Positions 9,233-16,570 of a DNA stretch of 53,034 bases are shown here, in pieces (position 1 is the first letter of the stretch; every line of letters begins with the position of its first letter). Below the pieces are notes generated by a model. That model was not told the origin of the DNA. It made no database searches and saw only the letters and a list, made by a program, of their open reading frames with translations. The stretch covers positions 1 to 53,034 of the forward strand of contig NZ_QGDQ01000032.1 in NCBI RefSeq assembly GCF_003149145.1, in the 5' to 3' direction. A program made the translations under genes and the position numbers. This DNA comes from Quadrisphaera granulorum (lineage in GTDB: Bacteria; Actinomycetota; Actinomycetes; Actinomycetales; Quadrisphaeraceae).

Positions 9233-10216
9233 GTGATCGGTTTCGTGCTGAGGCGCTTCGTCAACTACGTGCTGCTGTCGGCGTTCGCCACCGCCCTCGG
9301 CTACGTGCTGGCGAGCCTCACCCTCAACCCTGCGGCGCGCTTCCTGGGTCGCAACCCTCCGATCCCCCAGGCCAGCATTGACGCCTCGTTGCGCCAGGTG
9401 GGTGCCGATCCGGGAGTTCCGGTGCTGACGCGCCTGTGGGACTGGTCGTTGCACCTGCTCACCACGGGCTCGCTCGGCATCAGCGCCCGGGGCACCGAGG
9501 TGACCGCGGACATCCTGGCCAAGGCCGGCACGAGCCTGCGGCTGCTGGTGATCGGCACCGTGCTCGGCGCGGTGCTCGGAGTGGCCGTGGGCGTGTGGGG
9601 AGCGGTCCGCCAGTACCGCCTGGTCGACAAGGTCACCGGGTACGGCTCGTTCGTCGTGCTGGCCACGCCCACCTTCGTGGTGGCGGTGCTGCTCATGATC
9701 GGGGCCACGCAGTTCAACAACGCGGTGGGCAGCCAGGTGATCACCTTCACCGGCGAGTACTCCGCCGGCATCACCGGCTCGACGTGGGACCTACTCAAAG
9801 ACCGCCTCGTGCACCTCCTGCTGCCGACGATCACCCTGACGATCTTCGCGGTGGCCAGCTACTCCCGCTACCAGCGGTCGGCGATGCTCGACGTGCTCTC
9901 GGCCGACTTCATCCGCACCGCCCGCGCCAAGGGCCGCGGGCGGGCGTCCGCGCTCATCCAGCACGGCGTGCGCGTGGCGCTGATCCCCATGTCGACGTTT
10001 TTCGCCTACTCCTTCGGGCTGATCCTCACCGGGGCGAGCGTCACCGAGCTGGTCTTCAGCTGGAACGGCATGGGCCAGTACTTGATCGACTCGATCTCAA
10101 ACAACGACATCAACGCCTCGGCCGGAACGATCCTGTTCACGTCGGTGCTCGTCTTGATCTCCGGCACCCTCGCCGACGTCCTGTATGCAGCTCTCGACCC
10201 GAGGGTGAGGATCTGA
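9233..10216 (+). CDS. ABC transporter permease, DppB type
   Basis: 327 aa with about six membrane helices and a large periplasmic loop between helices 1 and 2, as in DppB/OppB. The cytoplasmic EAA-type loop contains RYQRSAMLDVLSADFIRTARAKGRGRASALIQHGVR, which contacts the ATPase. The end FSWNGMGQYLIDSISNNDINA...ADVLYAALDPRVRI is typical. It forms one half of the channel for the solute caught by the divergent lipoprotein. The start is GTG, with GGAGAAGGGTGAG upstream. Its stop shares one base with the start of the second permease (TGATG). Confidence 0.9.
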   Translation: MIGFVLRRFVNYVLLSAFATALGYVLASLTLNPAARFLGRNPPIPQASIDASLRQVGADPGVPVLTRLWDWSLHLLTTGSLGISARGTEVTADILAKAGTSLRLLVIGTVLGAVLGVAVGVWGAVRQYRLVDKVTGYGSFVVLATPTFVVAVLLMIGATQFNNAVGSQVITFTGEYSAGITGSTWDLLKDRLVHLLLPTITLTIFAVASYSRYQRSAMLDVLSADFIRTARAKGRGRASALIQHGVRVALIPMSTFFAYSFGLILTGASVTELVFSWNGMGQYLIDSISNNDINASAGTILFTSVLVLISGTLADVLYAALDPRVRI

Positions 10217-11142
10217 TGTCCGCACTGGACCCGCTGACCACCACTGCGGCGACCACCGAGGAGACGGGGGCAGCCGCACCCAGCGCCCCGCGGGTGCGTC
10301 GCCCCGGTGTGCTCCGCCGGACCCTGGCGGCGCGCCAGGCGCAGGTCGGGCTGGGCGTGCTCGTCGTCGTCGTCCTGTGGGCCTACCTCGGGCCACTGTT
10401 CTACCCGTGGACTGCTCAGCAGTCCGACGTCACGGCCTTCGGGCAGCCGCCCAGCGCGCAGCACTGGTTCGGCACCAACAGCATCGGGCAGGACATCTAC
10501 GCGCAGACCCTCGCGGGCCTGCAGAAGTCGCTGCTCATCGGGTTCATCGCCGGCCCCGCCGCCTCGATCCTCGCCGGGATCGTCGGAGCGGTGGCCGGAT
10601 ACCTCGGCGGTGCCTGGGACCGGGTGCTCGTCTGGGTGATCGACCTGCTGCTCGTCATCCCCAGCTTCTTCGTCCTCATCCTCCTCAGCCCGCTGTTCAA
10701 GCAGCTCAGCTGGGTGGCGATGGTCGCCGCGATCGCCGCATTCGGGTGGATGGTCATGGCCCGCGTCATCCGCGGCCAGACGATGTCGCTGCGCGAGCGA
10801 GACTTCGTCAAGGCGGCCCGCTTCATGGGGGTCCCGACGACGACGATCATCCGCCGCCACATCCTCCCCAACGTCGCGTCGCTGCTCATCATCGACGCGA
10901 CGCTCGGGGTGGGCGCCGCCATCCTCACTGAGACCACGCTGAGCTACTTCGGCTTCGGTGTGCAGGCGCCGCAGGTCTCCCTGGGCACCCTGCTCGCCGC
11001 GGGCAGCTCGGCCGCCGTCACCCGTCCGTGGCTGTTCGTGTTCCCCGCCGGGGTGCTGATCATCACCGTCCTCGCGACCAGCCTCCTCGGCGATGCGCTG
11101 CGCGACGCCATCGACCCGACCTCGGGAGCAGACCGTGCCTGA
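10216..11142 (+). CDS. ABC transporter permease, DppC type
   Basis: 308 aa. An N-terminal cytoplasmic tail of about 45 residues precedes helix 1. The segment HWFGTNSIGQDIYAQTLAGLQKSLLIGF is the DppC/OppC signature (family: GTDxxGRDvxSR), here with Asn-Ser-Ile-Gly-Gln. Then come WVIDLLLVIPSFFVLILL and the EAA loop MVMARVIRGQTMSLRERDFVKAARFMGVPTTTIIRRHILPN. It pairs with the preceding permease. The ATG at 10216 overlaps the previous stop; its own end overlaps the ATPase start by 8 bases. A longer upstream frame overlaps the first permease and is rejected. Confidence 0.9.
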   Translation: MSALDPLTTTAATTEETGAAAPSAPRVRRPGVLRRTLAARQAQVGLGVLVVVVLWAYLGPLFYPWTAQQSDVTAFGQPPSAQHWFGTNSIGQDIYAQTLAGLQKSLLIGFIAGPAASILAGIVGAVAGYLGGAWDRVLVWVIDLLLVIPSFFVLILLSPLFKQLSWVAMVAAIAAFGWMVMARVIRGQTMSLRERDFVKAARFMGVPTTTIIRRHILPNVASLLIIDATLGVGAAILTETTLSYFGFGVQAPQVSLGTLLAAGSSAAVTRPWLFVFPAGVLIITVLATSLLGDALRDAIDPTSGADRA

Positions 11143-13204
11143 TCCGCTGCTGAGCGTCGACGACCTCCACGTCTCCTTCCGCCGTGGTGCGGTACCCGCG
11201 GTCCGCGGCGTGAGCTACCACGTCGACCAGGGCGAGTTCCTCGGCATCGTCGGGGAGTCCGGGTCCGGCAAGTCCGTCTCGTCGCTGGCCGTGATGGGCC
11301 TGCTGCCCGCGTCCGCACAGATCACCGGGAGCATCCGCCTGGGCGGCAAGGAGCTGCTGGGCCTGAGCGACCGGCGGATGTCAGCACTGCGCGGCAGCGA
11401 TGTCGCGATGGTCTTCCAGGACCCGCTGTCCGCCCTCACGCCCGTCTTCACCATCGGGCGTCAGATCGCCGAGGCGCTGACCCTGCACGACCGGCGCCTG
11501 TCCGCTCACGCCGCCCGCACCCGCGCCGAGGAGCTGCTGCGCCTCGTGGGCCTGCCGACCCCCGCGCGCCAGCTCGACAGGTTTCCGCACGAACTCTCCG
11601 GCGGGATGCGGCAGCGCGTGATGATCGCGATGGCGATCGCCAACGACCCCAAGCTCATCATCGCCGACGAGCCGACCACGGCCCTCGACGTGACGATCCA
11701 GGCGCAGATCCTCGACCTGCTGCAGAAGGCCCGCGAGGTCACCGGGGCTGCCGTCGTGCTCATCACGCACGACCTCGGCGTGGTGGCCGGCAACGCCGAC
11801 CGGGTGGCCGTCATGTACGCCGGGCGCATCGTGGAGGAGGCGCCCGTCCACGACCTGTTCGCCTCCCCCGTCATGCCGTACACCGTCGGGCTGCTGCGCT
11901 CCATGCCCACGCTCGGTGCCCACCGGGGAGCACGCCTCGTCCCCCTGGTGGGCCGCCCGCCGGCTCCCGGCTCGCTCGACGCCGGGTGCCCGTTCGCGCC
12001 TCGCTGCCCCGCGGCCGAAGACCGCTGCCGCACGAGCGAACCCCCGTTGGCGCTGGTCCCCGAGGTGGGCCACGCCGCGGCGTGCGTGCGCGCCTCCGAG
12101 ATCGCCTCCGGCCAGCTACCCCGGGGCGAGGTGTTCCCCGTGCCCGAGGCCGCCGAGCACGTCGAGCGGGTCTCCGCTGAACCGCCGGTGCTGGAGGTCT
12201 CCGACCTGCGCCGCACGTACCCGCTGATCAAGGGGCGGTTCCTGCGGCAGCGGGCGGGCACGGTCAAGGCCGTCGACGGCGTCAGCTTCACCGTCCGGGC
12301 CGGAACCACCCTCGGCCTCGTCGGGGAGTCGGGCTGCGGCAAGACGACCACCGTGCAGCAGGTGCTGGAGCTGGCCGGCGCGGAGTCGGGCACCATCCGC
12401 GTCACCGGCCTCAACACGGCCGACCTCAGCAAGACCCAGCGGCTCTCGCTGCGCAAGGACGTGCAGGTGGTCTTCCAGGACCCGATGGCCGCCCTCGACC
12501 CGCGCATGACCGTGGCCGACATCGTCGCCGAACCCCTCACCGTCCACGGCATCTCCCCGGACGAGATCGAGCGCCGCGTGCTGGCGGCCCTCGCCGACGT
12601 CGGCCTGGACCCCTCCCACGCCGACAGGTACCCCCACGAGTTCTCCGGTGGGCAGCGCCAGCGCATCGGCATCGCCAGGGCGCTCGTGGTGCACCCGAAG
12701 CTGCTCGTCCTCGACGAGCCCGTCTCCGCGCTCGACGTGTCCGTCCAGGCCGGTGTCATCAACCTGCTCTCGGACCTGCAGGAACAGCGCGGCCTGAGCT
12801 ACCTCTTCGTGGCGCACGACCTGGCCGTCATGCGCCACGTCGCGGACGACCTCGCCGTGATGTACCTCGGGCGCGTCGTCGAGCACGGACCCGCCGACGC
12901 ACTCTTCAACGACCCTCGCCATCCGTACACGCGGGCGCTGCTCTCGGCGGTCCCGGTGCCCGACCCCACCGCCGAAGCACGCCGCGAGCGCATCCTGCTG
13001 CAGGGAGACCTGCCCTCCCCGCTCGACGAGATCACCGGGTGCCGCTTCGCGGCGCGCTGCCCGCTGAAGCCGCTGCTCTCGGCCGCGCAGCAGACCCGGT
13101 GCGCCAGCGAAGACCCGGGCCAGCGGTCGGTGGCCGGCCGCCAGGTGGCGTGCCACCACGCGGAGCAGACGCACCAGCTCGGCGACGCTGCCGTCGTGGC
13201 CTGA
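11135..13204 (+). CDS. Fused double ABC ATPase (DppD-DppF type)
   Basis: 689 aa with two complete nucleotide-binding domains in one chain. NBD1: Walker A GESGSGKS (about residue 40), Q-loop FQDPLSAL, signature LSGGMRQR, Walker B LIIADEPTTALD, switch His in LITHDLGV; followed by an oligopeptide/dipeptide-type C-terminal region with GCPFAPRCPAAEDRC. NBD2: Walker A GESGCGKT (about 397), FQDPMAALDPRMT, signature FSGGQRQR, Walker B LLVLDEPVSALD, LFVAHDLAVMRHV, and a second GCRFAARCP cysteine region. It energises the two permeases. The GTG at 11135 (VPDPLLSVDDLHVSF) overlaps the dppC-like stop by 8 bases; an earlier start would lengthen the overlap. Confidence 0.92.
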   Translation: MPDPLLSVDDLHVSFRRGAVPAVRGVSYHVDQGEFLGIVGESGSGKSVSSLAVMGLLPASAQITGSIRLGGKELLGLSDRRMSALRGSDVAMVFQDPLSALTPVFTIGRQIAEALTLHDRRLSAHAARTRAEELLRLVGLPTPARQLDRFPHELSGGMRQRVMIAMAIANDPKLIIADEPTTALDVTIQAQILDLLQKAREVTGAAVVLITHDLGVVAGNADRVAVMYAGRIVEEAPVHDLFASPVMPYTVGLLRSMPTLGAHRGARLVPLVGRPPAPGSLDAGCPFAPRCPAAEDRCRTSEPPLALVPEVGHAAACVRASEIASGQLPRGEVFPVPEAAEHVERVSAEPPVLEVSDLRRTYPLIKGRFLRQRAGTVKAVDGVSFTVRAGTTLGLVGESGCGKTTTVQQVLELAGAESGTIRVTGLNTADLSKTQRLSLRKDVQVVFQDPMAALDPRMTVADIVAEPLTVHGISPDEIERRVLAALADVGLDPSHADRYPHEFSGGQRQRIGIARALVVHPKLLVLDEPVSALDVSVQAGVINLLSDLQEQRGLSYLFVAHDLAVMRHVADDLAVMYLGRVVEHGPADALFNDPRHPYTRALLSAVPVPDPTAEARRERILLQGDLPSPLDEITGCRFAARCPLKPLLSAAQQTRCASEDPGQRSVAGRQVACHHAEQTHQLGDAAVVA

Positions 13205-13217
13205 GGCTGGGCTGACG

Positions 13218-13781
13218 ATGCGACCAGCCGGGCGCACGAGGGGCAGGACGACAACCAGGACGACGGGCAGGACGACGACGAGCGCCGCCGCCGAGCACGA
13301 CAGACCCGTGGTGCTGCGAAGCACCGTCGGCGTGGTCGCGACCGCCCTTGCCGTCGTCGTCGCCCTGGGTCTCGTGCTGCAGGCGCTCCTCGCCGGGCGC
13401 GCCGACACGGTGCTGGCAGCCGGCCCGTGGCTGCTGGCCGGGGTGTGGGTCATGGTGCTGTTCCTGGCGCGCCCGCACGTCGCCCTCGACAGGGACGGCG
13501 CTCGCGTGGTCACCGTGCTGCGGCGCCATCACCTGCCGTGGGGCGCGGTCCGCGACGCCACGGTGCGGCCGCACGTGCGGTTCCAGCTGCGCGACGGGCG
13601 CCGCATCGCCAGCTGGGACACCTCGCGTCACGACGCCGACGACTCCCTCGGGGCGGCCGTCACCAGCTGGATCGACACGCACGACGGCGAGCCGCAGACG
13701 GCTCGTTCCCGATGGGACACGACGGCGCTGGCAGGGACGGCGGTCGTCGTCGTCCTATGCGCCGTCTCCGTCCTGGCGTGA
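13218..13781 (+). CDS. PH-like domain membrane protein
   Basis: 187 aa. A Thr/Arg-rich N-terminus of about 30 residues leads to two membrane helices (about 36-57 and 64-82), a soluble beta-rich domain ALDRDGARVVTVLRRHHLPWGAVRDATVRPHVRFQLRDGRRIASWD (about 90-135) that fits the bacterial PH_6 (PF10756) pattern, and a last membrane helix (about 168-187). Such proteins are common and uncharacterised in Actinobacteria. It starts 13 bases after the ATPase stop, so it may be cotranscribed, but a role in the transporter is not indicated. Confidence 0.7.
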   Translation: MRPAGRTRGRTTTRTTGRTTTSAAAEHDRPVVLRSTVGVVATALAVVVALGLVLQALLAGRADTVLAAGPWLLAGVWVMVLFLARPHVALDRDGARVVTVLRRHHLPWGAVRDATVRPHVRFQLRDGRRIASWDTSRHDADDSLGAAVTSWIDTHDGEPQTARSRWDTTALAGTAVVVVLCAVSVLA

Positions 13782-13793
13782 CGTGACCGCCGG

Positions 13794-14744
13794 TCAGCCA
13801 GTGGGGCCGCTCGTCCAGGTCAGCCACAGCGGCTCCAGCACGTAGCCGACCGCGCGGTTGGCCCGCAGCGACGCCTCGTTGACCTGCGCTCCCCCGGTGC
13901 GGAACTCCACCACGCCCTGTGGGCCGGCATCCACTCCCAGCTCCAGCACCGACAGGGCTTTCACGGCTGTGGCGAGCCCGCGGCGCCGGGCGCTTCGGGC
14001 CACCACGGTCTGCTCGACATCGGCGACCGTCCCTGGCGGCTCGTCGGAGAGCTCGACCGACGTCGCGGCGACCAGCTCACCGGAGCTCGTGAAGGCCCCG
14101 TGCGCGACGACGCTCCCGCTGCGCAGCCCTGCCGCGATCTCCGGCAGCGCGGGCTCGGGGGCCGGGGTCGCCGGAGTGACGGGGAAGTCCTCCCGGCATG
14201 CCCAGACGAGGCCGTGCAGGGCAGGAGCGTCGGCCTCGGTCAAACGCCTCATGGTGAAAGCCGCGCGCTCCGCCGCCTGCACGAACCGGCGCCACACGGG
14301 CGCGTCGACGGCTGCCACTCGCAGTGACGCGCCCCAGGAACGGGCGGTCACCTCATAGCCCGCCGCTCCGAGGGCCGTGACGGGCACGGCGTCGTCTTCT
14401 CGGACCACCACGTGCCAGCGCCTCACGCCCTCCTCGAGCATCCAGCGCCGCGCGGCGCGCTCTGCCGTCGCCCAGTGCTCGAGCTGCTGGTCGGACCGAG
14501 CGACGGCCACCACCAGCCGTCGCTCGCCCGGCAGCTGCGACGCCGAGCTCGCCAGGACCGCCGCGACAGCCGAGTGGGCAGCACCCTGCTCGACCACGAG
14601 AAGGCACCGTCCCTCGGCGAGGGCGACGGGCAGGTGCGAGCCCTCCTCCTCGGGGAACGCCTGCGCCCAGAGCTGCTGGACCGCGGCCAGGTCGTCCGAG
14701 GTGGCCAGGCGGGCAGGTGCGTCGGCGTTCCAGGCGGTGTCCAC
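13794..14744 (-). CDS. GNAT-family acetyltransferase, two tandem domains
   Basis: 316 aa. There are two GNAT-like halves: the N-half begins ARLATSDDLAAVQQLW, and the C-half begins RRLTEADAPALHGLVW, with the acetyl-CoA loop VVARSARRRGLATAVKALSVLE (R-x-x-G/A-type pyrophosphate loop, about 245-265) and ending NEASLRANRAVGYVLEPLWLTW, a typical mycothiol-synthase-like or GNAT end. The acyl acceptor is unknown. It converges with the PH-domain gene and starts with GTG upstream of the tRNA-Val gene. Confidence 0.8.
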   Translation of the reverse strand: MDTAWNADAPARLATSDDLAAVQQLWAQAFPEEEGSHLPVALAEGRCLLVVEQGAAHSAVAAVLASSASQLPGERRLVVAVARSDQQLEHWATAERAARRWMLEEGVRRWHVVVREDDAVPVTALGAAGYEVTARSWGASLRVAAVDAPVWRRFVQAAERAAFTMRRLTEADAPALHGLVWACREDFPVTPATPAPEPALPEIAAGLRSGSVVAHGAFTSSGELVAATSVELSDEPPGTVADVEQTVVARSARRRGLATAVKALSVLELGVDAGPQGVVEFRTGGAQVNEASLRANRAVGYVLEPLWLTWTSGPTG

Positions 14745-14791
14745 CCCGACATGGTCACCGACGGGACGGGATTGGGGGGGCGGTGTCGTGG

Positions 14792-14864
14792 TGGGCCCGG
14801 CCGGGTTCGAACCGACGACAGCCGCGGTGTAAACGCGGTGCTCTACCAGCTGAGCTACAGGCCC
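14792..14864 (-). tRNA. tRNA-Val (anticodon TAC)
   Basis: 73 bases on the minus strand. The acceptor stem GGGCCTG pairs with CGGGCCC; there is a D-arm TAGCTCAGCTGGTAGAGC, an anticodon stem CCGCG/CGCGG around loop TTTACAC (anticodon TAC), a T-arm GTCGGTTCGAACCCGGC and discriminator A. CCA is not encoded. It decodes GUA and probably other GUN codons. Confidence 0.95.
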
Positions 14865-14912
14865 TAGCGCTGCGCGCCGCAGTGGCGCTCCAGCGAGGTG
14901 GTCACATCATCG

Positions 14913-15335
14913 TCAGCGACGCCCTCGTCCGCTGACCAGGCGGGTGGCCGTCCAGTCCGGGGAGGGCTTCACAGTCGAGGTGGCGAACAGCCCCGCGGTG
15001 GGGGCTGCCTCCTCGACGTCGGAGGGGCGGACGTGGCCGACGCTGCCGGCCTTGGGGGTCAGCAGCCAGACCACCCCGTCGTCCGCGAGGGAGACCAGCG
15101 AGTCGACGAGCGCGTCCACCAGGTCGCCGTCGTCCTCTCGCCACCACAGGATCACCGCGTCGACAACGTCGACGTCGTCCTCGTCGAGCAGCTCCGAGCC
15201 GATGATCTCTTCGACGGAATCACGCAGGTCATGGTCGACGTCGTCGTCGTAGCCACGCTCCTGCACTGCTTGCCCAGCCTTCAGGGCCAGCCGCGCCGCT
15301 CCGCTCGTGGCGGGCGCGCCCGCGGTCTCGCTCAC
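14913..15335 (-). CDS. DUF3052 family protein
   Basis: 140 aa. LALKAGQAVQERGYDDDVDHDLRDSVEEIIGSELLDEDDVDVVDAVILWWREDDGDLVDALVD, followed by DDGVVWLLTPKAGSVGHVRPSDVEEAAPTAGL, is the family's hallmark. The function is unknown, but the gene stands beside aceE in Streptomyces and Mycobacterium, as it does here (with fdhD between). The GTG at 15335 has GAGGGGGAG upstream. The longer frame adds 46 residues without family resemblance and is rejected. Confidence 0.88.
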   Translation of the reverse strand: MSETAGAPATSGAARLALKAGQAVQERGYDDDVDHDLRDSVEEIIGSELLDEDDVDVVDAVILWWREDDGDLVDALVDSLVSLADDGVVWLLTPKAGSVGHVRPSDVEEAAPTAGLFATSTVKPSPDWTATRLVSGRGRR

Positions 15336-15442
15336 CGTGTGTGTCTCCCCCTCGTGTGCCGTGCCGCCTCCCGCGGTCACGCTCTGACCTGCCCTCCCTG
15401 GCCGCCCGAACGCTACCGCCTCGCGCCTCGCCGCACCGGCAC

Positions 15443-15448
15443 TAACCT
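15443..15448 (+). promoter_or_regulatory. -10 box of fdhD (TAACCT)
   Basis: TAACCT lies 12 to 7 bases upstream of the ATG, so the A of the start codon is the likely first base of the transcript; there is no Shine-Dalgarno sequence. Confidence 0.6.
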
Positions 15449-15454
15449 GGCGGC

Positions 15455-16405
15455 ATGGCGAGGTCGAGCCCACGCAAGCCCGTCCTGAGGGTGGATGCGG
15501 AGCTCGGAACGACCTCGCGGCGCCCCGACTCGCTCGCCGCGGAGGAGCCGCTCGAGGTGCGGGTCAGGGCGTTGTCGTCCGGTGATGCCGCCGCTGCGGA
15601 GCCCGTCGTCGTCACGATGCGGACGCCCGGCGACGACGTCGAGCTCGCGCTCGGGTTCCTGCTCACCGAGGGCCTGCTCGCCGACCCTGACGACGTCGCC
15701 GCCGCCGTCCACTGCGGTGACCCCGACCCCGCGGACGAGCACGGCCTGTCCTCCCTCAACGTCATCGAGCTCACGCTGCGCCCAGGAGTCCCCGCACCCG
15801 ACCTGGAGGGCCGTCGGACGTTCGGCATGACGTCGGCGTGCGGCGTGTGCGGCTCCGCCAGCATCGACGCCGTCGCCCGCCGCAGCCGATTCGACCTGCG
15901 GGAGGACGCCGCCCAGGTCGCCCCGGAGCTGCTCCTGGAGCTGCCCGGGCGGCTGCGCGAGGCGCAGCGCGTCTTCGCGCGAACCGGCGGGCTGCATGCG
16001 GCGGGGCTGTTCTCCACCGACGGGGAACTGCTGGCCGTTGCCGAGGACGTCGGCCGCCACAACGCCGTCGACAAGGTGCTCGGACGAGCCGCTCGCGAGC
16101 ACCTGGCTGGCGGGTGGCCGCTGCGGGGCACCGTGCTGCAGGTGAGCGGCCGCGCGTCCTTCGAGCTGGTGCAGAAGGCGTGGTGTGCGGGGGTGCCGGT
16201 GCTCTCGGCGGTCTCGGCGCCGTCCTCCCTCGCCGTCGAGCTGGCAGGGCGCGCTGGCATGGGGCTGGCGGGCTTCGTGCGCCCGCCGCGGTTCAACGTC
16301 TACGCCGGTGAAGAGCGTGTGCTGCCCCTGCGGAGCGCCTCCCGCGCTTCCCTCACCGGCATGGTCACCGAGACGAATCGGACGGCTCCGGCGAGCCTCG
16401 CGTGA
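15455..16405 (+). CDS. fdhD: Formate dehydrogenase accessory sulfurtransferase FdhD
   Basis: 316 aa. The protein inserts sulfur into the molybdenum cofactor of formate dehydrogenases, taking it from IscS. Visible motifs are TMRTPGDDVELALGFLLTEGLL (about 50-72), the cysteine loop SACGVCGS (about 128-135) holding the CxxC pair, FARTGGLHAAGLF and AEDVGRHNAVDKVLGRA (about 196-212), RASFELVQKAWCAGVP and SAPSSLAVELA. All key residues are present. No molybdenum enzyme or cofactor gene is in the window, so its client lies elsewhere. The start appears leaderless. Confidence 0.95.
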   Translation: MARSSPRKPVLRVDAELGTTSRRPDSLAAEEPLEVRVRALSSGDAAAAEPVVVTMRTPGDDVELALGFLLTEGLLADPDDVAAAVHCGDPDPADEHGLSSLNVIELTLRPGVPAPDLEGRRTFGMTSACGVCGSASIDAVARRSRFDLREDAAQVAPELLLELPGRLREAQRVFARTGGLHAAGLFSTDGELLAVAEDVGRHNAVDKVLGRAAREHLAGGWPLRGTVLQVSGRASFELVQKAWCAGVPVLSAVSAPSSLAVELAGRAGMGLAGFVRPPRFNVYAGEERVLPLRSASRASLTGMVTETNRTAPASLA

Positions 16406-16570
16406 CGCACGGCACGGGGTGCGCCACCGGGGGGTGGACATCACCGGCGGGGAGGGCAGGATGGAGGGGCCCCGACGCGGACCTGCGGCGCCCCACCTCG
16501 CGCCCGCACCGCGCGCCGGGACCCCGCGGCGCCACCCGCCGCGGGGACGACGAGCGATGTGGAGACCAAC

